This document shows positions 22,467 through 35,416 of a stretch of DNA of 64,000 nucleotides, piece after piece. Position 1 is the first letter of the stretch. Every line of letters begins with the position of its first letter. The stretch covers positions 1 through 64,000 of the forward strand of contig JAURVB010012440.1 in NCBI GenBank assembly GCA_033002965.1, given 5' to 3'. This DNA comes from Piper betle (taxonomy: Eukaryota > Streptophyta > Magnoliopsida > Piperales > Piperaceae). The notes under the pieces were generated by a model that did no database searches, was not told where the DNA came from, and saw nothing but the letters and a program-made list of their open reading frames with translations. The position numbers and the translations under genes were made by a program.

Positions 22467-25400
22467 ATGGCAGACAGTTCCAAGACTGGGAAAATTGAGA
22501 AATTTGATGGAACAAATTATCAATGGTGGAGGATGCGGATTGAGGATCATCTATACGAGAAGCAACTACATCAACTACTTGTAGGTACCAAGCCAGAAGC
22601 GATGTCAGCCGAGGAGTGGGCCTTATTGGATAGGCGAGCCTTAGCCATCGTCCGATTGTGTTTAACATAGTCGGTGGCGTTTAATGTCTCCAAACAGACG
22701 ACTGTCAAAGGGTTGATGGAGGCATTAACTGGTGTTTATGAGAAGTCATCAGCCTCTAACAAGTTATTTTTGTTGAAGGAAGCTTGTCACTTTAAGGATG
22801 CCCGAAGGTAAATCTATTGCTAATCATTTGAATGATTTCAATAAAATTTGGGCACAACTTGAATTCGTGGAGTTGACTTTTAGTGAAGATATTAAATCTT
22901 TAATGTTCATGTGTTCTTTGCCGGAGAGTTGGGATACGGTAATTACATCTATAAGTAATGCATCAAAAGAAAAACTAAAGTTTGATGAAGTGCTAGGTGC
23001 AATCTTGAATCAGGAGATGATGAAGAGAAGCATGATAGTTAGCACACTGTCCATCTCGGGCACAGCTTTGTCGGTGGACAAAAGCAAGGGCAAAGAAAGA
23101 GGAAGAAGTCAAAGTAGAGGTCCTAAGAACCGAGGGTGCTCTAAATCTAAAGGAAAATTCAAGGATAAGCCTACTTGTTGGTTTTGTGACAAGGAAAGAC
23201 ATTTAAAGAAGGATTGTCCCAAACGAGTCAAGAATGTAGCTAATGTTGTTGATGGTCATGAAGAAAAATTTTGTTTATTTGCTCATGTTGATTACAACAT
23301 AGATATATGGTATATTGATTCAGGTGCTTCATTTCATTGTACTTCTCACAAAGAATGGTTTTGTGATTTTGTCAAGAGTGATTGTGGATATGTAACAATT
23401 GGCAATGGTCAGAAGTGCAGAATTGAAGGTAAAGGAGTAATTCATTTGAAGATGCATGATGAAGGTAAACTTATTCTCAAGGAGGTCAGGTATATACCTG
23501 AATTAAAGAAAAATCTTATATCTGTTAACAAGCTGGACCAAGAGGGCTATAGGATCACATTCGAAAACAATCAGTGGAAGATCATCAAAGGAGCATTGGT
23601 GGTGATCAAGGGGAAGGCGGTGGGTACACTTTACCCATTGTCTACCAAGGTAGATCAGTTTGTTTCTTTGGCAGCTGAGAAGAATGACATAACAATGTTA
23701 TGGCATAGAAGGCTTGGTCACTTGAGCGAGAGTGGGATGAGGATCTTACTTTCGAAGAAGGTTTTGACAGGTATATTTGATTCTAACTTTGGTTTTTGTG
23801 AAGACTGTGTTTTAGGTAAACAGAAACGGGTCAGCTTTACAAAGGGTGGGCGAGAGATGAAATCCAAAAGGTTGGAGTTGGTTCATATGGATGTTTGGGG
23901 ACCAGCCCATGATACATCTTTTGGAGGTAATCTCTATTTTGTTACCTTCATTGATGATTTAAGTAGGAAGACGTGGATCTACACTATTAAGAAAAAATCA
24001 GATGTCTTTAACATTTTCAAGATGTGGAAAGCCCGAGTTGAGAATGAAACAAGTTTAAGACTGAAATGTCTTCTGTCGGATAATGGTGGAGAATATTGCA
24101 ATAAGGTGTTTGACTCCTATTGTGAACAACGGGGAATTAGAAGGATCAAGACAGTGCCAAGGACACCACAATAGAATGGGGTGGCGGAGAGAATGAACAG
24201 GACCATCCTAGAGCGAGCGAGAAGCATGAGGGTTCATGCTGGACTCCCTTTGCATCTTTGGGGTGCCACAGTGGATACAGCTGTTTATCTAATAAACCGA
24301 AGTCCATCAAGCGCCTTAGATGGAAAAATACCGGAAGAGGTATGGTCTGGTAAGAAAGTTGACTATTTTTTCTTAAAGTCTTTGGTTGTATTGCATATAC
24401 ACATGTTGATAGGGAATCAAGTAAAGAAGCTTGATACAAAGTCCCGCAAATGTGTATTTCTTGGATATGGAGGTGATGAGTATGGTTACCGGATGTGGGA
24501 TTTCGAGAACAACAAGGTGTTTCGAAGTCGGGATGTTGTATTCAATGAAGAGTGCACGTACAAAGACATGAAAGAAGGAAAGAATGAGGAGTCATAAGAA
24601 AAAGAGTATATGGAGCTTGATGAGACAGATGAAGAGATGCTAAGTGCTGAAAATCAAGGATTTGTTACAAGGGATGAGGAACAATTATCTTCTGAAGAGA
24701 CTGAACAAGAAGGTGAGTCACAGGCTAATCAACCAAATAATGATGAATCAGATTCTGAATATTCTGATGCACAAGTTGAAATTGATGACTCAGAGCCACC
24801 ACAAGAGATGGTTGTTGCTCCTGAACCAAGGAGGAGCACAAGGGTTAGAAAGCCTACTCAGAAATTAAATTTAATTGTACAACATGTTTTGTATACTGAT
24901 GCAGGAGAACCGGAGTCCTATGATGAAGCCATGAGTGACAAAGCTCAACTTAAGTGGGAGTTGGACATGAAGGATGAGATGTCATCGTTGGAGAAGAATC
25001 ATACATGGGAGTTGGTGAGGTTGCCACCAAAAAGGAGGGTTCTACAAAATAAGTGGATCTATCGGATCAAGTCTGAAGCAGGTGGTGTACAAAGGTATAA
25101 GGCAAGACTTGTGGTGAAAGGTTTTGGTCAAAGAGAAGGGATTGATTTTCATGATATATTTGCACCTGTTGAAAAAATGACTTCTATTAGAATTATTTTG
25201 ACTATTGTGGCTGTAAAGGGGTTGTATTTAGAGCAGCTTGATGTAAATACAGCTTTCCTTCATGGTGATTTGGAGGAGGAGATCTATATGGAACAACCAA
25301 AAGGATTTGAAGTCAAAGGTAAAGAAAATATGGTGTGCAAATTGAAGAGGAGTCTATATGGACTCAAACAAGCACCAAGACAGTGGTATTTGAAATTTGA

Positions 25401-26455
25401 CAAGTTTATGTTGGATAATTGATTTACTAGGAGCAATTCGGACCACTGTGTATATCTACAAAAGTTTAATGATGGCGATTACATTATTTTAACTTTGTAT
25501 GTAGATGACATGCTTGTTGCAGGGACTTGTATGGAGAAAATTGTAAGTCTCAAGATGAGGTTAGCCAAGAGTTTTTCCATGAAGGATTTGGGTGAAGCAA
25601 AACAACTTCTTGGGATGCAAATTACCCAAGACAAGAAGAACAAGAAGTTGTGGTTATCTCAAGAAGGGTATGTGAAGAAAGTTCTTGAGAGATTCAACAT
25701 GAATGAATCCAAGCCAGTGACTACTACTTTGGGTAGTTTCCAATTGTCCAAAGAACAAGGTGCTAAGAGTGAGGAGGATAAAGCTCACATGAAAAAGGTG
25801 CCTTATGCTTCAGCTATTGGAAGTCTTATGTATGCTATGGTGAGTACAAGACCAGATATTGCACATGCAGTGGGAGTAGTGAGCAGATTCATGATGAACC
25901 CAGGAAAAGAACACTGGGAGGCAGTGAAATGGATTTTCAGGTACTTGAAAGTAACTTCTAATTATTGTTTGTGTTTTGGGGGTGATAATATTGATGTGCA
26001 AGGTTATGTGGACTCGGACCATGCTGGAAATAGAGACAATGGCAGGAGTACATCCGGATACATCTTTACAGTTGGTGGAAACCGCGGTGAGTTGGGTTTC
26101 CAAATTGCAAAAGATAGTTGCTCTGTCTTCAACTGAGGCTGAATATGTGGCTGCTACAGAAGCTAGCAAGGAATATATTTGGATTAAAACTATTAATGAA
26201 TGAGTTAGGTTTTAATGGGGTTGATTGCAGGTTGTACAGTGATAGTCAAAGTGCAATCCATTTAGCCAAGAACTCGGCATTTCATTCTAGGACCAAACAT
26301 ATTTGGTTAAGGTATCATTTTATCAGATCTTTGTTAGAAGAACGTAAATTGAAGTTGGAGAAGATAGATGGAAGAAATAATCCGGCGGATATGTTGACTA
26401 AACTGGTGGATGGAAAAAAGTTGAGTTTTTGCTCAACTTTGGTGAACTTGCACTA
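22467..26455 (+). pseudogene. Broken gag-pol polyprotein of a Ty1/copia element
   Basis: The copia order is complete: gag from the ATG at 22467, CCHC zinc knuckle at 23176-23217, aspartic protease DSGAS at 23317, integrase zinc region (LWHRRLGH, then CEDC) at 23698-23808, integrase core (HMDVWGP, DNGGEY), reverse transcriptase from about 24950 with YVDDM at 25498, and RNase H from about 25990 with STEAEY. It makes the enzymes for the element's own transposition and has no host role. Lesions seen: TAG at 22668-22670, a +1 shift at about 22795, TAG at 24172-24174 where a Gln codon is expected in the conserved TPQ-NG motif, TAA at 24595-24597, TGA at 25420-25422, and frameshifts near 26085 and 26200. 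The element cannot encode its proteins itself. Confidence 0.95.
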
Positions 26456-26536
26456 ACATGCAGGTGGACTCATGCAACGAACAAGTGGAGGAAGAGTTTG
26501 GACTGGTGTGTTCCAATCGGACTCCAAGTGGGAGAT

Positions 26537-27094
26537 TGTTAATATGTGTAATTGTATTAATGATATGTAGCTCATTGTCACACTCGGAATACTAAAGAAA
26601 TCTCAGAATATTAACAGAGGTGGCTGTTAGTTGTTCCATGGAGATTGAAGGGTCTCAAAGCTTCTCTATAAATTGAGCTTCATTTGCCTCATTCTTAAGG
26701 AGGGCAAGACAAGTAGAAGGCAAGACAAGCAGAAGAAAATACAAGAAAAAGAGAGATAGAGAGAGATATAGTGATAAAAGAAGAGGGTAAAATATTCACG
26801 AGTTTATCTTATACGGAGTATTGAGAGTGAGTGAAATCCTGTAATCTCAATAGTATAGGGTGTGTGAGTAATCTTCTTGTACATCTCTTTATATATTTGA
26901 TGACTGTAATCTTTGGTTGAAGTAGTGAATTGTTCGTTGTTGCCCGTGGTTTTTGACTCTCGATTGAAGGAGGGTTTTCCACGTTAAATCTATGCCCTTT
27001 TGTGGTTTTGTTTTATCTTATTTCTTTGGTCTTATTTTCCCATTACTTTTTGTTCGCTGTGGTTGATCTCCAATTTTGGGAATTTCTCTCAACA
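26537..27094 (+). repeat. Right LTR of the Ty1/copia element
   Basis: A 558-bp LTR, TGTTAATATGTG to CTCAACA, preceded by the polypurine tract aagtgggaga. Apart from the indel near the start, it differs from the left LTR by roughly twenty changes, so the insertion is fairly young. Confidence 0.93.
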
Positions 27095-27162
27095 AGAGGG
27101 CCTACAGTGAGATCTTTCTTTATAGTTTTATTTTTTCGACAAGTTTTGCAAGTGCACTGTTA

Positions 27163-27533
27163 GGGCCTGTTTACGAAAGAAACGTAAAATATGTAGATCA
27201 AAAATAATTTTGCTCGCGTTTGCTTGACCGAAAAGTTACCGGAGGAAATTTTATTATTTATTATTTTGGATGGCTCCATAGAGACAAAATTTTATTGTCA
27301 ATTAGAACAAGTTAATGTAGAAATTTTACAAAGTAATTTTTTATTATGAAAAAAATATATGGGATGAAATTTTGTGAGAGGTGATGGGAAAATTTTTTTT
27401 ATTTTCATCTTATTTTCCTACCTTCATAAAATATAAGGGAAATCTTTTAAAATTTTTATTTTATTTTATTTTATTGTATTTCCATATCCTATATTTTTTA
27501 TTATTATTATTTTTATGCTAACTAAACGGGCCC
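27163..27533. mobile_element. Tourist-like MITE (PIF/Harbinger type)
   Basis: A 371-bp non-coding element with terminal inverted repeats GGGCCTGTTTA / TAAACGGGCCC, flanked on both sides by TTA (27160-27162 and 27534-27536). That TIR and three-base target duplication are the pattern of Tourist MITEs, which are moved by PIF/Harbinger transposases in trans. It lies 68 bases after the copia right LTR. Confidence 0.85.
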
Positions 27534-27536
27534 TTA

Positions 27537-28682
27537 GTAAATTACTCGCTGGCCCTTAGGCATGGGTAACAACTAAGCAAGTACAATAAGTAAATAAGTA
27601 AGATTGCCTCTTTTTGCATATTAAGTATATAATTAAATAGACTACAATTATTTAAAATTTTAGATATAAACTCTATAAGTAAGAACAATAAGTAAGATTG
27701 ACCCTTGACATGTTACAATAAAATCCAACAGTAAAAGCCCTTTTATGATAATACTGAAGAATAATCAATATTATATTTCTAATGTCGATTTATCATTAAC
27801 TAGGACAAAAATCAAAAATTGGGTCAAACCCTTCTTTAATGCCATGAAAAATTCTAATTGAACAAAAAGATAGATTATAATAATTTTGATCCTTTTTATT
27901 ATATTGTAATTGGTTGAATCTCTTATTTTTCATGAGAGTATGATTTTTAATTTTTATTTTATTAATAAGAATATATTTTTAATTTAGGGCACACGTGGTC
28001 ATCCAATTTATATATTTTCAGCCATTTCAAATTAAATTAAAATAAATTGCCTAAGTAATGTTTTTATCATCTAAAAAAAAACTAAAAAAGTGGTAAATTT
28101 AACTCCATTGTTTTCAATTTGAGACCGTAATGGAAGAAGCCTTTGTCATTACAATTTTACCTATTTGCGATTTTTATTAGAAGTAATTGTTTGCTTTTAG
28201 AAACAAAAAGATAACTATATAATATATATCATATATACAAATAAGAAGTAATATTGCTATTATATTTAATTAAAACTTCATATTATTATATCATTTTAAA
28301 GATTGATTTAATATAATTGTATCGTGCTAGTAACACCAAATTTGTAATTTTGGCAAGAATTTGGTATTGTCAAAGAGTTGTGTGACTCAAATCAAAATTC
28401 AACAATTATTAATAGTTTAACATCAATCAAAACAATCAAAACTTAGTAGCAATAAACGATCAAAAAACGGTCAACATTGTGGTAATGGTTAATGGTTAAA
28501 AAATTAATAAATAATAATTATAAATGTGTAACGACCTAGCCTAAAGTATAAATTTATGAGCGTAAATTTTCTCTTCAAAAATGATTAACTAAAATTGAAG
28601 ATTTATATTTCATTCTTCCTTATAGACAAGATCTTACCTTAACGGGTATTAGATGTGAGAGTAATTTAAGGGATCTTACAGT
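27537..28682. other. AT-rich intergenic region
   Basis: No gene or bounded repeat is visible. A segment starting tgtaacgacct at about 28526 has a degenerate second copy near 28905-29010 on the same strand (aagatc and ttaaagatc(t/a) motifs), possibly an LTR remnant. Confidence 0.4.
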
Positions 28683-28802
28683 CTAACCACCTTAAGAAAT
28701 TTTATCCTTAAAATTGGTACACTTAGCCCATTGGTAGCCTCACTAACCACCTTAAGAAATTGTATCCTTAAAATTGGTACACTTAGCCCATTGGTAGCCT
28801 CA
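28683..28802 (+). repeat. 60-bp tandem duplication
   Basis: Bases 28683-28742 are repeated at 28743-28802 with a single difference (aaattttatcc versus aaattgtatcc). It generates a short ORF (28731-28919) that I do not regard as a gene. Confidence 0.95.
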
Positions 28803-29929
28803 CTGACTTCTTTCGTCCTTTGTCCAACATATTATCTAATGAAAAATCAGGTTGCTCTAATATCATTTATAAATATACAACCCAAAATACAGCATAATTG
28901 GTCTAAATCATTCTTTTAAAAATAGTTACCTAAGTTAAAGATCTATAATTTATTCTTACTTATAAACAAGATCTCACTCTAATAAATATTATATGTAGTA
29001 CTAAATTGAGAGATCTAAAAAATATCTTCAAAACTTTTTAATTCAATGTCACTACCCCTCTAACTAATTTACAATATTATCCTTAATTCCTATTCACAAA
29101 AGTATATATTAGTTTCTTATTATTGGAGTCTTTTAATTAGAATTTGTCACGTATCCTCTAACTAATTTATATTATTGTCCTCTATTTTCTACTCATAAGT
29201 GTAAATTAAATTACAATTTTACTTTTTAAGAAATAAAAAATTAAATCGTCTAAAATCAGAGCTTATTTTAAGTTGAATTTTTAAATTACCAAATTGATGA
29301 GTATCAACTAATTAACAAATAAAATATATTAAGATTTTTAAAAATGAATATAATAGATAAGGCTATATAAAATAAATATCTATAGCAATATAAACCAAAT
29401 ATTATAAAAAAACTTTACTTAAAGTGTATTACATTTCTAATCAATTTAAATTCATTTAAAAGTCTAAATTATTTGGAAAGTCAAATACAAAAATAAGAAA
29501 TAGGGAAAAGATCATATGATACCACACATTGCACTGGCCATCAACTTGTTGCACTGACCAACGACAAGTTACAATTTAAATTGCTACATAACTAAACCCT
29601 AATACAAGCTGTCAAATAAAAAGTACGCCAACTACTCTTAAAAAAATGATATGAAAAAATTATTTAGCGTAACTTTGCAAGATTCATGAAATTGTGAATA
29701 AATCTAGCTCTTTTTAATAGTGGATGAAACAGAAATGTAGATAAAAAATATTATGTGTTAACCACATGCATTAGCAGCACAAATCCAAAAATATTCCCAT
29801 CCTGAAACCTGGTTGGCCTCAGGCATATATATTTTATGCATATTTATTAATTCGTGGATTGTTGCATAGCTTAGGCCTTTTGAAATCAATTTGTAAAGCC
29901 ATATAAATAAAAAAATGTAAGGAATACAT
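28803..29929. other. AT-rich intergenic region
   Basis: I see no gene, RNA or repeat boundary here beyond the remnant noted in the preceding stretch. Confidence 0.4.
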
Positions 29930-30425
29930 AAGTGGTATAATTTATGACAAAAACAATGATCTTCAAAACAAATGAAGTGTTCTTTGAATACATTAGCACT
30001 GAATTGATGATTGTAAATCTATTAATTAAAGGCACCCCCGCCAAAAGTGTCTAAGGATTATGTAGCCCGTATGAGACTTATTGAATTTTAAGCTTATATG
30101 TAATGTTATATATATAATATGTTATATATTGAAACTCTGTTATTTACTTTTCTTCTCATTATCGGTGTACATATTAAGTTGGACAATGACAAAATTATAT
30201 ACATATAATATGTGTTCAGACCCTAATAAACATTTAGGACTTATTCATAAAGTTTAAATCATATTTTAAGCTTCTTAAGAATATTTTGTATTGTAATGCA
30301 TAAAAAGTATTACTTAACTAAAGAGGACTTATCGTTAAGATTCATATATAATACTCTTATTTTGAAGTACTAATATTTTGGGTAAAATTATATATGATGA
30401 TACTTATTCGTACCAAGTGGGAGAA
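29930..30425 (+). mobile_element. 3' interior fragment of a copia element (tandem unit 1)
   Basis: It aligns with 34665-35121: both carry aatgaagtg, aaaagtgtctaaggattatg or its variant, and ggtgtacatattaagttgga, and end in caagtggga(g/a)aa, a polypurine tract just before an LTR. The upstream part of this unit's interior is absent. Confidence 0.7.
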
Positions 30426-30721
30426 TGTTAGAAGTTTTATTCAACTTTATATGGTCCTCGTCATTTATAGTTTATATATACTTATAGTGGTATAATTAAG
30501 GAGAACTACCTTTGGGTAGTTATTCCCGGAACATCTTAATGGGAGAAGTTAAATATATTGTATTTTTCTTTGGTCCCTCATCCAAGTATTTTATCTTTCT
30601 TTGTCTACCATCACTCTTGAACAACAATAGATTAGAAGATCTCAAGAGTGTTTGTGGAAATCATCATGGTAAGAGATATGATTTAGTTATTATAAATATC
30701 ATAGTTTGTATGAAATTTACA
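30426..30721 (+). repeat. Shared LTR between two copia units
   Basis: This 296-bp repeat begins TGTTAGAAGTTTTATTC and ends aatttaca. A polypurine tract precedes it and a primer-binding site, tggtatcagagc (30724-30735), follows, so it is the right LTR of the fragment before it and the left LTR of the interior after it. It matches 35122-35416. Confidence 0.8.
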
Positions 30722-30735
30722 TTTGGTATCAGAGC

Positions 30736-32276
30736 TTTTCATCCATAAAAAATTTTCTTCTAGTGAAAAATTTTCTCCATTTCATATCTATTATCATAAT
30801 GATATTTGTGATGGAACTTTTCTGTCTTATTACTGTGATTTGGTACAACGACAATATAGTAACAGTTGTCGAACCGCCGAATTTAAACAAAGAGGAAGAA
30901 AGGTGGAGACTTTTTGAACTCATTCAATTGATTTGTAGGTTATTTTTTCTGAGCGTAATGATTGTAATGTCTATAACCCGTTGTTAATGTCAACCAGAAA
31001 AAATATTTGCTTGCACTTGTTTGTGCCCAAGGAAGAAAACACTACCGTTTTTACTGTTCTTAGCAGTTATGCCTCATTGAGGGCTCATGATACATTAATG
31101 TCAAAGAAGGGCTAGACTAATTTTAAAGCCCATTACATATCATATTGTTGAAAATTTCTAATAAAATATTAAATAAATTTTAATAATTCAAAATAATGAT
31201 CTTAAATAGTGTATGACGCCCATTTGAATATTAGTTATATTCTAGGCTTTGTTCTCACTTCATAGGTCTTGAAACATGTAGTCGATACTTATTTAAGGCC
31301 CAAATTTAAGTTATATTTTCGAAGTCTTTGTCCTCATTTATTTAATGGATTAGTGTGAGTAATGTTGTACGTGAGTGAATGTGGGTAATAAAAGTTGTAG
31401 CCCACGACCATTTATTGCTTTGTGTTGGGCTTATTATTTTTGCTCTGGGGTTGAAAAGGTTGTAAATTTTCCTTAATTCAATATTTCATATAATTGGTGG
31501 CCCAATTAGTGAATAAATAAATCATTTAGCAAACGAACTATAATGGACAGTTGGACAATTATATTTATGTTTGTTCATATAAGTTGTGTTTTATCCACAA
31601 AATATCTAATCAATTTTTATGGACAATAAATAGTCTGCTTATGAGCATGAATATTGGCCGAACTATTTTAGTTCATATAGCCACCCACACATCCATTTAA
31701 TTATACATGGACGATAAAGTTAGTTTGTCCATGAAGTGTTTAGGGTGTTCAAGTGATATCCCAATTGTCCATATGATGTGCAAGGAATGTCTGAACCCAA
31801 TTACGAGTTGTTCATTTTTTTGTGTGCATGTGATTGAGTGTCATATACAAATTTTGGGTTATTTGTATCTTTTTGTATGTTATGAACATCTATGTGAAAT
31901 GTTTGTACGTAACGTGATAGTTTATATATGTTTACGTTGATGTTAAGTGATCAGTGCATTTTAAATTAATTAAAGAGTAACCACATCATCTTTAATTAAG
32001 ATAAAATATTCATAAAGTGAAGACATAAATCACATATGAAATTTAATACATCAAATACTAATTCATATGTGATTTATGTGATTTATGTATTCACTTTATG
32101 AATATTTTATCTTAATTAAAGAGTAACCACACAGAGGTTATTGTGATTATTGTGTTTAATTAGTGTGAAATATAAAATATTTAAGCTTCTTAATTAGCCC
32201 ACATGCATTGAGTGACATTTAATATTTTTCCAGTTTTATCGTTGAAATGAAATATGAATCTATTTTGTATGAAAGT
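30736..32276 (+). mobile_element. Decayed leader and gag region of copia unit 2
   Basis: It follows the primer-binding site directly. No gag frame survives; the longest ORFs are under 95 codons without motifs. Part of this sequence may be unrelated insertion, since it includes the hairpin at 31990-32121. Confidence 0.4.
31990..32121. repeat. Near-perfect hairpin with 51/60-base arms
   Basis: The left arm, 31990-32040 (ctttaattaagataaaatat ... cacatatgaa), is the inverted complement of the right arm, 32062-32121, with a 21-base loop. The right arm carries an extra copy of about nine bases (gtgatttat). The words taattaaagagtaaccaca also occur as a direct repeat on either side (about 31967-31984 and 32114-32131). 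Confidence 0.9.
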
Positions 32277-33045
32277 TGTAACATCCCGATTTTAGTTCAC
32301 CTAAAAACCAAATAAAAATGTTATGATCGAATATAGTCATGTCCAAATCAATTAATTTGTAAAACTCAAATGATAAAACAAATCAAAATACCCTTCTTGG
32401 CGTCTCGAGAATGAATTATATTATTAAATATACATGAAAATGCATCAAACATATACAAAACATAAAAAGAAAACAGTAGCATGCTGAGCTGTGTGTAGCA
32501 TTTATATGTCTTTCTACCAAAGTCGATCCAACCCAAAACCTATATATATAATAAGAAAAACGTCAACAACAAATGTGACTGATCTAGAAAATAAACAAAC
32601 AGGCAAGTGGAAACTGATTTTCACAAAGAAAGAAAAACCATATATACTTTCCAGAGGAACACTCAAAGGGCATCTACTGAGGAGTTATTGAGCTGGAAAT
32701 TCGATAGCATCCCAAACTGAATTGGTGCTATGTTACCCTTGGCAAATGCCTCTCTCGATAATAATTGGTCCCACTCTTGAAAAAACACACAACCTAGGCC
32801 CTCTCCAAACCTTCATATAACACCTAGCTGTGAGCACAATGGCTGAGGACTATCAAGTAGTCACCTTTAATACCCTTTCATACTACAAATCTAAATATGT
32901 GATGTACACAATAGTACCTGTCTACTCCATGCCCCCTCGGGTTTGAGGAAGCTCAAGACGTAGAGATGTTAAGATCCATCGGGAATGGAACAACTCTCTC
33001 ACTAATCCAAAGCCCACTACAAGCTGCGTATGCACCCACTTACGG
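32277..33045 (-). mobile_element. Giant-LTR family fragment, inverted
   Basis: It starts TGTAACATCCCG, the terminus of this LTR family read from its 3' end, and follows the order of the copy at 62042 onward (aagaaaaacgtcaacaac, aacactcaaagggcatctac, ggaatggaac, actaatccaaagccc). It stops near 33045, so about the first two-thirds of the LTR are missing. It interrupts the older copia element. Confidence 0.75.
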
Positions 33046-33119
33046 TCTACTAGATTGGGAAGTAGACTACTTTGATTATTGCCATACATCCTAATAAAGT
33101 GAATGTTGAACAAGTAGTC

Positions 33120-34760
33120 AATAGAGAGCCACGTTAGACTGTAGATGCTCTTGTAGAACAAGTTATTCATGATGAAAATCAATAACTTGAAGTTGTTAAG
33201 CAACCGGTTGATCAACTGCCTCTACAAAAGAACGTTGATAAATCATTAAAGAGATCAACTAGAGTGAAAAAATCAGTAATATTTACTGATTTTGTTATTT
33301 ACTATAAAAAATTAACTATAATATTGGAGAAGAAAATGATCATGATACGTTTTTACAAGCGATGGATAGTAATAATTTAAAATCATGGTATAATGCCATT
33401 AAAGATGATATAGATTCTATAGTTGGAAGCCAGGTTTGAGATCTTGTCGAGTTTCCTAATGGGGTGAAAGCAATTTACTGTAAGTGGGTTTTCAAAACCA
33501 AAAAAGATTTATTAGGTAACATTGAACAATACAAAGAAAGACTCGTAGCTAAAGGATTCACACGACAAGAAAGAATCAGTTATTGAGATACTTTTTCTCT
33601 TATTTCAAAGAAAGTTTCATTCTGTACTATCATGACATTAATAACTTATTTCAATTTTAAATAACATCAAATGGATGTGAAAACGGTTTTCCTCAATGGA
33701 GATCTAGAGGAAGAGGTTTATGTGAAGCAACTTGAGGGTTTTCTTCAATTAATGGTGAGCATCTTGTTTGCAATCTTAAGAAATAATATATACACTTAAA
33801 GAAGCCTCCTATCAGTAGTATTTAAAATTTATAAGGTGATCTCTTCATTTGATTTTGTTGAGAATATTAAACATCAATGTATATACAAAAAGGTTAGTGG
33901 GAGTAAGATCATATTTCCGATCTTATATGCCGATAATATATTGTTTACATGATGTAAAAAGTTCATCTCTGAACATTTTGATGTGAAGGATATGAGTGAA
34001 GCATCTTATGTCATGGGCATTATGATTCATAGAGATAGATCTTAAGGTTTCATGGGTTTATCTTAACAAACATATATCAATAAGGTTCTCGAGATATTTC
34101 AAAAGAGTAATTATACGCTTTCAGTAACTCCCATAGTGAAAGAAGACAATTTTAATTTGGAATAATGTCCGAAAAATGATCTTGAGAGGGAGCAAATGAA
34201 AAACATTTGTTATGTTTTAGTTGTTGGAATCCTTATGTATGCGCAAGTCTTTACAAGATTAGATATTGCATTTGTTGTTGGAATGTTGAGAAAATATTAA
34301 AATAATCTTGACACTTGAACATCGAAGAACTGCAAAGAAAGTTATGAGCTACCTTGAAAAAACCAAAGATTGCATACTTACATCCAGGAGATTATATTTA
34401 TTACACTGATTCTCGTAAACCCACATCTAGAAACATTTTCATGCTTGCTAACGGAACTGTATTGTAGAGAAGTGCAAAACAGACATTAGTTGTCACTTCT
34501 ATTATGGAAGCCGAATTTGTTTCATGGTTTTAAACTACATTACAAGCTATTTGGTTAGAGAGTTTCATGTATGGGCTTTGAATTATTAAGTCTATCTAAA
34601 GGCTATTGAAGATGTATTATGATAAGATATACCGATATGAAGTATTTAACTATTAGAGAGTGCATCAAAGCAAATGAAGTGCTCATTGAACACATTAATA
34701 TTGAATCGATGGTTGTGAATCCTTTTACAAAAGCCACCAAAGGTGTTTAAGGATTATGCA
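33120..34760 (+). pseudogene. Decayed copia pol (reverse transcriptase and RNase H)
   Basis: Readable pieces include a reverse transcriptase start (KWVFKTKKD, then LVAKGFT, about 33480-33570), the catalytic-lead segment [18 protein letters not shown] (33670-33725), and an RNase H piece (SAKQTLVVTS, then MEAEF, about 34470-34520). Stops and frame changes separate them throughout. No protease or integrase part is visible. It belongs to the interior closed by the LTR at 35122, and is older than the copia at 21.9-27.1 kb. Confidence 0.85.
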
Positions 34761-35121
34761 GCCCATACGGGATTATTGAGTTTCAAGCTTGATATTTGAT
34801 GTTATGTATATAACAAGTTATATGTTGAAACTTTATTATTTATTTGTCATTTCATTATGGGTGTACATATTAAGTTGGAGATTGACAAAATTGTACATAT
34901 ATATAATTATAAGTGTTCGAACCAGAATAAACATTGAAAGCATATTCATAAAATTTGAACACATTGTTGACGTCTTAAGAGAATTTTATATTGTAATACA
35001 TGGAAGACAATACTTAACTAAAGATGACTTACTATTATGACTCATGTATCTCTTGTTTTAAAATGTTAATATTTTGGATAATATTATTTAAGGTGATCCA
35101 TGTTTGGACCAAGTGGGAAAA

Positions 35122-35416
35122 TGCTAAAATTTTTATTCAACTTTATATTGTCCTCATCACATATGGTTTATATATTATTATCTAAATATACTTATTAATG
35201 GTACAATTAAAGATACCCACTATAGGGTGGTTATTCTTATAACTTTTATAGGAGAAGTTAAATACACCAAGTTTTTTGGGTCATTCATCTAACCATTTCT
35301 TTCTCTCATGCTATAACTTTGAAAGTGCAACAAATGGGAAGATTTCAAGTAAAAATCGTGGTGGCCAAAGGTGTGATTTGATTATTTTAAATATTATGTT
35401 TTATATGGAATTTACA
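35122..35416 (+). repeat. Right LTR of the copia tandem
   Basis: A 295-bp repeat with the same landmarks as 30426-30721: ttttattcaactttatat, aggagaagttaaata, and the end ggaatttaca. A polypurine tract (aagtgggaaa) precedes it. The many differences from the first LTR indicate an old element. Confidence 0.8.
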
